A stretch of DNA of 7,987 nucleotides. It comes from an archaeon. GTDB taxonomy: Archaea > Hydrothermarchaeota > Hydrothermarchaeia > JALTZZ01 > JALUTC01. How positions within the stretch are numbered: the first letter of the stretch is position 1; each line of letters opens with the position of its first letter. The stretch lies in NCBI GenBank assembly GCA_027051265.1, contig JALTZH010000253.1:1-7987 (forward strand), given 5' to 3'. A model generated the notes under the pieces. It saw only the letters and a program-made list of their open reading frames with translations. It was not told the origin of the DNA and did not search any database. Below are positions 1 to 6,900 of this stretch, one piece after another. A program made the position numbers and the translations under genes.

Positions 1-1143
1 TTTGTAGATTTTATAAAACTTTTTTAAAAAATACAAAAGAATATATATCATTTGGGGTGTTAAAAGATGAATTTCGTCAAGAATAAAAGATGCATGTCTA
101 AAATTAAATCTTCTGAGAAAGTATTTTCCCGATTGTAGAAATGTTAGAAGAATCTGATCTACTGTTGTTATAGTTATGGGATAAAAAAGAGACCTAGCTA
201 TCTTGTATGAAAACAATCTCTCGTTTGAAAGATTTTCCGTTGTTGAAATATAGGCATCGTATAAATAGAAATACATTTCAACAATATTCTTATTCAAATT
301 CTTTGAAATTTTCTCATAGAAATCTCTTATTGCTGTTATTGTGGGTAAGGTTAATATTATCTTCTCATAACCTTTTCCAAAAAATAGACTTCCAACCGTT
401 TTACCCCATCCTGTAGGAGCTATTAATATTAAAAAATCTTTTTCTGAAAGATGTTGTTGCAATTCCAACTTGTTTTTATCAATTTCAAAACCTTTATCTT
501 CTATATATTTTTTAAGATAATTTAATAAGAGGTTTTCTCTTAATTTAAATTCAACCAATTCTCTTATGTCGTCATATTTTTTACCACATGCAGATAGTGA
601 ATCGATAAACTTAAACAAACCAAACGTATCAACGTAATTAATTTTTTCGTAAAAAGTCTTTTTTCTTATGATATCTTTAATCATGCCTATATCCAAATCA
701 TGAGGAATCCTATATGGAATCTTTCTCTCATAAAAATCTTTTATATATAAGATGTTCAAGGACTTTTTTGTAAGAAGAGAATGATGTCTATACACAAAAT
801 ATGATAAGAGATAATAGTCATCTCCTAATTCTTTAATCAGATGTTTTTTTAATTCATTAATCTTTAATAAACCTATGAATGCATGAGGAACTTTTTTCCC
901 TTTTAGATTCCAATGACGATCAAGTTTTCCTATATCATGGAGTTCAATCAAAAGTTCTAAAAATCTTTTATAAGAGCATAAATTGAATTTTTTGATTAAA
1001 AATTTTGTAATGGTCTTCATTTCCTCTATATGTTTATACAGTTTCTTTTTTGGATGAGATTCTTTTATCTTTGATTTTTCCTCTAAATCTTTTACAATAT
1101 TCTTGTCCAGTATCTTTTTTAACACATTATAAACATCAGTCAT
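1..1143 (-). CDS. cas3: Cas3 HD nuclease-helicase, N-terminal part (runs off the left edge)
   Basis: Cas3 is the effector of type I CRISPR interference: Cascade recruits it to the R-loop, where its HD domain nicks and degrades DNA while its SF2 helicase unwinds it. The 381 visible codons are open throughout and cut by the window edge. An HD domain occupies roughly residues 1-190, with H38, the H69-D70-I-G-K motif, H87, H120-H121 and D181 as likely metal ligands. It is followed by helicase motif I (APTGWGKT, 242-249), a TTVDQ segment (326-330) typical of Cas3, and Walker B DEIH (356-359). All visible catalytic motifs look intact. The missing part should hold helicase domain 2 and the C-terminal domain. 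The ATG overlaps the cas5 stop as ATGA, so translation is probably coupled. HD and helicase in one chain argues against type I-A, where they are usually separate proteins. Confidence 0.95.
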   Translation of the reverse strand, partial: MTDVYNVLKKILDKNIVKDLEEKSKIKESHPKKKLYKHIEEMKTITKFLIKKFNLCSYKRFLELLIELHDIGKLDRHWNLKGKKVPHAFIGLLKINELKKHLIKELGDDYYLLSYFVYRHHSLLTKKSLNILYIKDFYERKIPYRIPHDLDIGMIKDIIRKKTFYEKINYVDTFGLFKFIDSLSACGKKYDDIRELVEFKLRENLLLNYLKKYIEDKGFEIDKNKLELQQHLSEKDFLILIAPTGWGKTVGSLFFGKGYEKIILTLPTITAIRDFYEKISKNLNKNIVEMYFYLYDAYISTTENLSNERLFSYKIARSLFYPITITTVDQILLTFLQSGKYFLRRFNFRHASFILDEIHLLTPQMIYILLYFLKKFYKIYK

Positions 1144-1814
1144 AGTTTATATTCAAATTCCGATAATTTATAGATCGGAAAAATTAATTCATAACCGTTA
1201 ACTTTTACCTGTGAAACTTTTATTTCGTTTTTAAGAAAAATATCTCCTCTAATAATAAATGTGAATTCGTTCACTTTATTTTTATACTTAACAGGAAGAA
1301 TCATTATTTTTGTATTCTTATCAAAATTCTCAATCATCTCTTTCAATATGTATCCAGAATTTATTCTTTTAGAATTGCTAATAGATATATCGGATAAAAA
1401 TTTTATTTTTCTCAAAAAGAAATCATTTTGACCACCAAATGGTAAAAATTTAAACGAATATTCTCTTAATGCTTTCTTAACTGTATTTATTTTTTCATCT
1501 CCTCCAAAAATTGTTACCACATATGTTGGATTGTTTATTATCAAACACTTCTCTATAGATCGACTTCTTTCATTTTCGGTAATTTCAACCAGTGTTGTAT
1601 TTTCATATAAAAGTCTTAAACCTAATGTTCCAGCTCCAAAATAACAATCCCTAAAAAATTCATAGTTGTTTTCTCTTTTTAATCCTAGTATACTACCAAG
1701 CATCCCTGCTATATGTGTTGGTAATGGAATTGGATATGATAGTCTATATTTCATTGTAAGAAACACTCTAAAAAACGCTTCATAAAAAGAAATTTTAAAG
1801 CATATCCCTCTCAT
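1140..1814 (-). CDS. cas5: Cas5, Cascade subunit (RAMP family)
   Basis: Cas5 caps the 5' handle of the crRNA in the Cascade complex and contacts the large subunit. The 224-residue protein opens with the family's N-terminal RAMP strand and signature: FKISFYEAFFR near residues 6-16, then RLSYPIPLPT at 24-33 followed by a Gly-rich GMLGSILG at 37-44. Length is normal for the family. The ATG at 1814 places the first beta strand where Cas5 proteins have it, so I keep this start; no Shine-Dalgarno sequence precedes it. Unlike the other junctions in the operon, cas5 is separated from cas7 by 125 bases and may have its own promoter there. Its stop overlaps the cas3 start (ATGA). I see no reason to assign crRNA-processing activity, which Cas5 performs only in type I-C. 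Confidence 0.9.
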   Translation of the reverse strand: MRGICFKISFYEAFFRVFLTMKYRLSYPIPLPTHIAGMLGSILGLKRENNYEFFRDCYFGAGTLGLRLLYENTTLVEITENERSRSIEKCLIINNPTYVVTIFGGDEKINTVKKALREYSFKFLPFGGQNDFFLRKIKFLSDISISNSKRINSGYILKEMIENFDKNTKIMILPVKYKNKVNEFTFIIRGDIFLKNEIKVSQVKVNGYELIFPIYKLSEFEYKL

Positions 1815-1939
1815 AGTTGTTTAATATTCTATCTTTTCATAAGATGCTTTATAACAAGGCTTTTGCTTTGCATGTAAGAATAAGAGGAACATGATTAAAC
1901 CCCCATGAAGTTCTTACGTAACGGGAGATAGTTCATATC
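1815..1939 (-). other. cas7-cas5 spacer with imperfect inverted repeat
   Basis: A 125-base non-coding gap interrupts an operon whose other junctions overlap. On the plus strand GTAAGAA (1874-1880) is complementary to TTCTTAC (1911-1917). Inside it, two copies of the self-complementary CATG can pair around an ATTAAACCCC loop. The RNA could therefore form a 7-bp stem, an internal loop and a 4-bp stem. An 8-bp palindrome TTACGTAA lies at 1914-1921. The role is unknown; partial termination or RNA processing that makes more Cas7 than Cas5 is one possibility. It does not resemble a CRISPR repeat array or a tRNA. Confidence 0.4.
1847..1855 (-). promoter_or_regulatory. Possible TATA box for cas5-cas3
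   Basis: The minus strand reads GTTATAAAG here. Archaeal TATA boxes sit about 25 bases before the transcription start, which would put the start near 1825 and leave a leader of about 11 bases before the cas5 ATG at 1814. The match is to a short AT-rich motif in AT-rich DNA, so this is only a candidate, supported by the unusual gap in which it lies. Confidence 0.3.
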
Positions 1940-2835
1940 TCATAACCACTCTCTAATATATTCTATAAGTTTTCTTATTTCTCCCTTATTATATACTTTA
2001 GCAGGTATTAATTCTTTCTGAACATTTTTCGGTATTGATTCCTTATAATCTATTATATATAAGAGAGTTTTCGTTTTAATGTTTTTAAGAAGATCAATTA
2101 GATTTTTAAGCAATTCAATATCTGCAACTATCCTGTTGTCTTCCATTTTATAATCGATATAATCGTATATCGGTAATGCTCCAGACTCGGATAGAAGAAT
2201 AACCGCAAAGTAATATTCTGGTATATTTAAAGAATTCGCCCTTTTTGGTAGAACAAATCTTTCAAGAAGTAATATGTCAAGCAATGCTTCAATTCTTTTC
2301 TTTCTTTCAGTTTCGGTAATGGTTTTATCCCAAACCTCATTATCGTATTTTGAAGGTCTACCTATATATTCGTATATGAGAACATTTAATCTTCCTATTA
2401 TTTCAGCAACTTCAACTTCAAAAATATTGGGAGTACCTTCCTCTCTGGGAAACCTAGCACCAAAATCTGTAGATATAGGTGTATTTCTTATCGATTTAAA
2501 ATAAGATATTGCTACTGGGGCTGTTCTTTTTTATCTTGTCCCTTCCCTTTTCCCCTTTGTGGTACTAAATATCCGAAGATATCATTATCAACATATTCCC
2601 ATGGTTTTCCATGATCTTTTAATTGATCTTTTTCTCTATAAAATGGATCTATCTTAAAGCCTTTTTCTTTTAATCTTTGTCTGATTGCAAATTTAATCGC
2701 TCGAGCAGATATGAACGGATACACGTTACCATGTTCATCATACATCTTTTTAATCGTTATCCTATTACCTATAGATTCATCAGCATTAACGTTTCCATAA
2801 ATTTTTGCAAGAATTGAAATTTGAACACATTTCAT
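1940..2835 (-). CDS. cas7: Cas7, Cascade backbone subunit (DevR/Cst2-like), frameshifted at an A6 run
   Basis: Cas7 forms the multi-copy backbone that coats the crRNA spacer in Cascade. The first frame (2835 to a TAG at 2512) gives 107 residues, starting with a RAMP strand (MKCVQISILAKIYGNVNADE) followed by PFISARAIKFAIRQRL and NDIFGYLV, both typical of the DevR/Cst2 branch. The second frame continues without stops to 1940: KRTAPVAISYFKSI, a region with ERFVLPKRANSL, and a C-terminal helix ending EYIREWL. The frames join at six A's (2527-2532). One additional A, or a -1 slip, gives K102-K103-R-T-A-P and a protein of 298 residues, the usual size. The downstream part has no start codon until a TTG at 2284, so it is not an independent gene. 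The ATG overlaps the cas8-like stop as ATGA. It may be a recent loss of function, a sequence error, or a recoded gene. Family assignment is firm; expression status is not. Confidence 0.88.
2527..2532 (-). other. Frameshift point in cas7 (A6 run)
   Basis: On the coding strand the zero frame reads GAT AAA AAA GAA CAG CCC CAG TAG. The downstream Cas7 frame is reached by adding one A (AAA AAA AGA ACA GCC) or by slipping back one base on the second AAA. A two-codon simultaneous slip is disfavoured, because the first Lys codon would re-pair with TAA. The zero-frame stop lies five codons further on, at 2512-2514. Confidence 0.85.
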
Positions 2836-4196
2836 AATGATTTTAAAAGCCCAGATATTATTAAAGCTTTTGCGTGATAGAATTTATCTCCTATAAGTTG
2901 TAAAGTTACGTATCTACTTATATCTAAATCTCTCTTTAGTTTTATTCCAGTATATCTTTCAATCTCTTCTTGTGAGAATCTTACTTTTAAATCGTATTTT
3001 TTTATAAGCAACATTAATTTATTCCAAAATCTTCCCTGCATTTCTTCAACTTTTAACTCATCTATTATTCTTTCAACAATTCTTTTCGAATCCTCTTCCG
3101 TTAAATTCCTTTTCTCTCTGTATTCTTTACTCGAGATATATTTACCTAGACATAAAGACCATAATTCCAAGGATTTATAATCCATATTATTATATAATTT
3201 CTTAAGTACAAAAGGCAGATAAACTATAAATTTCTTCTTTTTTTCTTTTTTAACATATTTAACAATTTCAACAAGAATATCGTTCAAAGCTTTTCCATCA
3301 ATTCTTAATTCATTGAACAATAGATTTATTATCTTTCCAATATTGCTTAAAACTTTATCCCTATAATCTTTATGATATATGTAAAGGCTGAAGATAAATG
3401 CAGCAAGTTTTGGATATAATTTTTTACCTTTCTTAATTATATAACAATTATCCTCACTGTAAAACAATTTATAAATTCTGTGTATGTTTGGGAAGAAAAA
3501 AGTTCGTCTCCAAATTAATTTTTTTGAAACATAGTAAATCTTTGCATAATCCTCATAGGATGCAAACTCTTTTATATTTGATAAAATATAATTTAAAATA
3601 CAAAAACCAATTACATTTGGTTCCTCTATTAATATTCTTCCTCTTCTTTCTATTCTAATATTCTCAGGAAGCCACCTTTCTACATGTTTAAGACTAAACC
3701 CATTTTCATCCCATCGTGATTCTTTAAGTAAATCGAAAAGTAGTTCCTGTAAGATACCTTTACATATTATGATGTATAAATTCTGGCCACTTATCTTGTA
3801 GAAACATTTTACTAGATCAATAAAAAAGTTCATGATATCATTTTTTTCTAAAGATTCTTTTCCTAAATAATAGCCCATCCCTCTAGAATATGTCTGTGTT
3901 GTAATAAAGAGAGAGGTTGGCAACTCATCTTTTCTTAAAGTATTAGATATCAACATCGAGAACAATAGGTGCCAAGCGTTTATTTCTCTTAACCTACTTT
4001 GAATACCTGAAGTGTATTGTCTCGTTAAAAATCTTAAAAGTGGATAATGACTATAAGGAATTTCAATGTTAGCAACCTCGGAAAAAATTTCACAAAATTC
4101 TTTATTTAAATATTTTTTAATACTATTTATCTTGATGTTAAATCTTTTACAATATTCTTCCAATAAATTATTTGAACAATTAGAATTATGTGTCAT
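2832..4196 (-). CDS. cas8: Probable Cas8-like large subunit of type I Cascade
   Basis: I do not recognise this 454-residue protein by motif. It is called a Cascade large subunit because it is the first gene of the operon, overlaps cas7 by ATGA, has the right size and is followed in order by cas7, cas5 and cas3, the usual layout for cas8b-type operons. In the family the large subunit recognises the PAM and helps recruit Cas3. The protein is mostly helical, Lys/Ile/Leu-rich, with aromatic-rich basic stretches (IWRRTFFFP at 228-236) and a lysine cluster KKEKKKKF (316-323). There are no CxxC pairs, so the zinc ribbon of Cst1-type Cas8 is absent. The last ~120 residues (from M338) are helical and could be produced separately as the small subunit Cas11, as known for other I-B/I-C/I-D cas8 genes; no separate cas11 is seen. 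The ATG at 4196 is the first in frame, and no Shine-Dalgarno precedes it. Confidence 0.7.
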   Translation of the reverse strand: MTHNSNCSNNLLEEYCKRFNIKINSIKKYLNKEFCEIFSEVANIEIPYSHYPLLRFLTRQYTSGIQSRLREINAWHLLFSMLISNTLRKDELPTSLFITTQTYSRGMGYYLGKESLEKNDIMNFFIDLVKCFYKISGQNLYIIICKGILQELLFDLLKESRWDENGFSLKHVERWLPENIRIERRGRILIEEPNVIGFCILNYILSNIKEFASYEDYAKIYYVSKKLIWRRTFFFPNIHRIYKLFYSEDNCYIIKKGKKLYPKLAAFIFSLYIYHKDYRDKVLSNIGKIINLLFNELRIDGKALNDILVEIVKYVKKEKKKKFIVYLPFVLKKLYNNMDYKSLELWSLCLGKYISSKEYREKRNLTEEDSKRIVERIIDELKVEEMQGRFWNKLMLLIKKYDLKVRFSQEEIERYTGIKLKRDLDISRYVTLQLIGDKFYHAKALIISGLLKSL

Positions 4197-4225
4197 AATT
4201 TAATAATATATTGCATCTGCATTAC

Positions 4226-4235
4226 TATAATTAAA
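4226..4235 (-). promoter_or_regulatory. Possible TATA box for the cas operon
   Basis: The minus strand reads TTTAATTATA about 30 bases upstream of the cas8-like ATG (4196). Transcription would start near 4206, leaving a leader of about 10 bases. The whole 189-base divergent region (4197-4385) is very AT-rich, so the call rests mainly on spacing. I see no CRISPR leader or repeats in this region. Confidence 0.35.
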
Positions 4236-4329
4236 TTAACAATTTTATTTTCTTTGAAATATATTTTTTGAGGAAAGAATTGGAGAAATTGGGAGTAGAT
4301 TTTTTACTCAAATGTTAAGAATGAACTAT

Positions 4330-4342
4330 AAGTTTAAAACTT
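4330..4342 (+). promoter_or_regulatory. Palindrome AAGTTTAAAACTT overlapping a possible TATA box
   Basis: Two perfect 6-base arms (AAGTTT and AAACTT) flank a central A. The TTTAAAA within it (4334-4340) lies about 46 bases before the sugar-dehydrogenase ATG, a spacing that fits an archaeal TATA box with a ~24-base leader. A palindrome over a TATA box could be a repressor operator. In AT-rich DNA, short palindromes also arise by chance. Confidence 0.3.
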
Positions 4343-4385
4343 GAACTGTTTATGGATACATTATTTACAAGTAACATTATAAATT

Positions 4386-5744
4386 ATGAAGAATTTATTA
4401 GATTCAATAAGAAAAAAAATCGCTAGAATAGCAGTTTTTGGTTTAGGATATGTTGGTTTACCAACAGCACTAGCTTTTTCTTCTAAAGGATTTAAAGTTA
4501 TAGGAGTAGATATAAACGAAAAAATTGTTTCCAAATTGAACAGAGGTGAATCTCATATACCAGAATTAAATCTGGAAGAGAGGCTTAAAAATTCTATTAA
4601 AAACAAACGATTTATTGCAACAACAAACGGTACAGATGCTGTTAGAAATTCGGATATAACAATAATATGTGTTCCTACACCTATAGATGAGAACAAGAAT
4701 CCTGATTTAAGTTATGTTTATAAAGCATTAAGTACGATTTCGAAAGGATTAAGTAAGAATAAACTTATAATTCTTGAAAGTACTGTCTATCCTACGTTTT
4801 GCGAATGTGAGATGATTCCCTTTTTGGAAAAGAATTCCGGACTAAAAGCAGGTAGGGATTTTGGTGTTTCATATGTACCAGAGAGATATAACCCTGGTGA
4901 TCCAGAACATACCGTCGAGAAGGTTACTAGAATAGTTGGCTCTATAAACGATTATTGGCTCAAAGTTACTGTAGAATTATATAAGAATATCGTTAGTAAA
5001 ATATATCCCGTCAAAAGTTTAAGAGTTGCAGAGGCTGCAAAGATAATCGAAAACGTTCAACGTGACTTAAACATTGCATTGATGAATGAATTGGCATTAA
5101 TCTTTGAAAGACTTGGTATAGATGTTTTTGAAGTTATAAAAGCTGCTGCAACGAAATGGAATTTTCACGTGTATTATCCTGGTGCTGGTGTTGGAGGAGA
5201 ATGTTTACCAGCAGATCCTTATTATTTAGTTTATATAGTTAGGAAATTAGGATTTCATCCAAAACTAATATTAGCTGGTAGAAGTATTAACGATTATATG
5301 CCCATACATCTTTTCGAACTCATAAATTACGGTTTAAATAAACTTTCAAAGCCGTTAAAGAATTCAAAAATAGTTATTCTTGGTCTTAGTTATAAAGCAA
5401 ACGTTGGAGATTTTAGACTTGCACCAAGTAAGACGTTGATCAAAAAGTTATATGAGTATGATGCAAAGATATATGTTCATGATCCATTTCTGTCGATAAA
5501 TGAGAAGGAACGAGACTTCTACTCAAAATATGCAACGATTTCAGATCCCTATGAAATATTTGAAGATGCTGATGCTATAGTTCTTGTTACTGATCATGAT
5601 ATATATAGAGAAATAGACTGGGTTAAAGTTAAAAAACTCGTAGGAAAGAATTGTTTAATAGTTGATGGTAGAGGATTTTTCGATTATGAATACATGCAAA
5701 AATTGGGATACAAATATATTGGTATTGGTAGGAAATTCTTTTAG
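4386..5744 (+). CDS. Nucleotide-sugar 6-dehydrogenase (UDP-GlcNAc/ManNAc or UDP-glucose dehydrogenase family)
   Basis: This enzyme oxidises the C6 hydroxyl of a UDP-sugar to a carboxylate in two NAD-dependent steps, giving a UDP-uronic acid for surface glycan or N-glycan synthesis. The 452 residues show the complete family layout. The N-terminal Rossmann domain has GLGYVGLP (19-26) and D42 ending beta-2, then CVPTP (95-99), EST (131-133) and PERYNPG (165-171). The central dimer helix is EAAKIIENVQRDLN with K219 and N223. The catalytic loop GAGVGGECLPADPYYL has C273 and D277. The C-terminal UDP-binding domain has LGLSYKANVGDFR (K337, R344). The PERYNPG and NPG-type loops and the long length favour the WecC/WbpA (UDP-N-acetylhexosamine) branch over short UDP-glucose dehydrogenases, but substrate cannot be fixed from sequence. 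The residue before the catalytic Cys is Glu where His is usual. No other glycan genes are in the window. The downstream gene starts 34 bases after its stop. Confidence 0.93.
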   Translation: MKNLLDSIRKKIARIAVFGLGYVGLPTALAFSSKGFKVIGVDINEKIVSKLNRGESHIPELNLEERLKNSIKNKRFIATTNGTDAVRNSDITIICVPTPIDENKNPDLSYVYKALSTISKGLSKNKLIILESTVYPTFCECEMIPFLEKNSGLKAGRDFGVSYVPERYNPGDPEHTVEKVTRIVGSINDYWLKVTVELYKNIVSKIYPVKSLRVAEAAKIIENVQRDLNIALMNELALIFERLGIDVFEVIKAAATKWNFHVYYPGAGVGGECLPADPYYLVYIVRKLGFHPKLILAGRSINDYMPIHLFELINYGLNKLSKPLKNSKIVILGLSYKANVGDFRLAPSKTLIKKLYEYDAKIYVHDPFLSINEKERDFYSKYATISDPYEIFEDADAIVLVTDHDIYREIDWVKVKKLVGKNCLIVDGRGFFDYEYMQKLGYKYIGIGRKFF

Positions 5745-5778
5745 AATGCTTAAAATGTATATTAATTAAATATTATTC

Positions 5779-6867
5779 ATGGAGTCATCATTAAATAGGA
5801 ATGAAAAAATATTAAGAGAGATTGAAAGTATTGAATTAAAAGTAAGCTATTTGTATAATAAAGTTAAAGAGTTTGAAGATTTTATAAATGCAATGCAACC
5901 TACATTAGAGGAATTCCTCAGAAATGCTTCAGATACTGTTCTGAAATTATCAGAGGACGAAAGACTATTAAAAATAAAAAACCTGTTATTATCACTAGAC
6001 GGAATAGTAAAGATTCTAGACGATATTAGATACAATTTTAGAACTATTCTTGAGGAAGCAAGTCCAGTTTTTATGACATTAATGTTAAAATGGGATTTTG
6101 ACAAAGTACTTAAACTCATAGAAACATTTGAGATAGACTTGGATATGGTGTTAAACAATTTTAAAGAAACTTCTAGAAATATCAGTAAATTATTGGAAGA
6201 TAAACATACTTACATATTACTTTCAAACATTGCAACAAATATTAAGACAATCAATGAAACTACGGAGATTCTACTAAAATATTTAGATGAAATTCAAAAA
6301 CTTCTACCAAATACATTAAACATATCTTATAAATTATTTGAGACTATTGAGAGATATGATTATGAAAAAATATTTGAGGAAATTCATAAAACAGAAATAA
6401 CAACGGATGATATTGTAAAATATATACATTTGATAAACGTTTCAAACAGAGCTTTTAAAAACTTATCCAGCAAAGATTTGGAAATATTAGGTCAAATAAT
6501 AGCCGAGTTGCTCGATAAAGATTCGTTTATATATATAAGAAAATGTATAAAAGAAATTAAACCTATTTTAAAAAACTTACCAGATCTATTGAAAATAGTG
6601 AATGATCTTATTAAACCGGAAACAATTGAACACGTTAAAAAAATCTCTGAACACTTAAAGGATGTTTTAGAAATTTTATCAGATGAGAGATTGCTAAACA
6701 TTATCAAATCAATTCTCATATCAATATATGAAACAACACCAAAGAAATACGGACGATTAGGCATGATCTCAGCTCTAGGAGATGAAAACATACAGTATTC
6801 GTTAGGATACGGAATTGAAGTACTAAAAAATCTTGGAAAAAATTTAAAAGCTATCGGTAAACAATGA
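5779..6867 (+). CDS. DUF1641-like helical protein of unknown function
   Basis: A 362-residue, soluble, nearly all-helical protein with no signal peptide, no membrane segment and a single cysteine. The C-terminal stretch around 325-358 (YGRLGMISAL, then DENIQYSLGYGIEVLKNLGK) matches the DUF1641 pattern: a Gly followed by short helices, an acidic residue plus Asn/Val-Gln, and a terminal LGK. DUF1641 proteins are often found near formate dehydrogenase or heterodisulfide-reductase-like genes, but their biochemical role is not established and no such genes are here. The rest is long amphipathic helix with heptad-like Leu/Ile spacing. Two segments resemble each other: TVLKLSEDERLLKIKNLL (53-70) and DVLEILSDERLLNIIKSIL (295-313), suggesting an internal duplication. 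It lies 34 bases after the dehydrogenase and may share its transcript, although an AT-rich stretch in the gap could be a promoter. The ATG at 5779 is the first in frame. Confidence 0.75.
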   Translation: MESSLNRNEKILREIESIELKVSYLYNKVKEFEDFINAMQPTLEEFLRNASDTVLKLSEDERLLKIKNLLLSLDGIVKILDDIRYNFRTILEEASPVFMTLMLKWDFDKVLKLIETFEIDLDMVLNNFKETSRNISKLLEDKHTYILLSNIATNIKTINETTEILLKYLDEIQKLLPNTLNISYKLFETIERYDYEKIFEEIHKTEITTDDIVKYIHLINVSNRAFKNLSSKDLEILGQIIAELLDKDSFIYIRKCIKEIKPILKNLPDLLKIVNDLIKPETIEHVKKISEHLKDVLEILSDERLLNIIKSILISIYETTPKKYGRLGMISALGDENIQYSLGYGIEVLKNLGKNLKAIGKQ

Positions 6868-6870
6868 GCT

Positions 6871-6891
6871 ATTTTACTATAAGAGTAAAAT
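6871..6891. terminator. Perfect hairpin between convergent genes, possible bidirectional terminator
   Basis: ATTTTACT (6871-6878) and AGTAAAAT (6884-6891) are exact inverted complements around the five-base loop ATAAG. The hairpin lies in the 33 bases between the stop of the DUF1641-like gene (6867) and the stop of the converging cofE gene (6901). Archaeal termination usually needs only T-rich tracts, so the structure may instead shape RNA 3' ends or prevent read-through in both directions. Confidence 0.5.
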
Positions 6892-6900
6892 TTCAAGAGC

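Noticed and set aside
207-416. Plus-strand open frame of 69 codons
   Set aside because: It is antisense to the Cas3 helicase motifs and has no recognisable features.
1855-1925. Remnant CRISPR repeat or small tRNA-like RNA in the cas7-cas5 gap
   Set aside because: There is no repeated unit, no spacer periodicity and no tRNA arms; only one imperfect inverted repeat is present.
1940-2284. Independent 114-residue gene starting at TTG
   Set aside because: It is in frame with the upstream Cas7 sequence that continues without a stop to the A6 run, so it is the C-terminal part of cas7.
2274-2504. Plus-strand open frame of 76 codons
   Set aside because: It lies opposite the second-frame portion of cas7, whose translation is conserved Cas7 sequence.
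4293-4309. GAGTA/TACTC hairpin in the divergent intergenic region
   Set aside because: A 5-bp stem with a 7-base loop in AT-rich DNA is expected by chance and has no positional support.
5847-6158. Minus-strand open frame of 103 codons
   Set aside because: Ser/Asn-rich antisense shadow of the helical DUF1641-like gene; the plus-strand frame is longer and has a family match.
6492-6896. Minus-strand open frame of 134 codons
   Set aside because: Antisense shadow of the DUF1641-like C-terminus, and it would run through the hairpin between the convergent genes.
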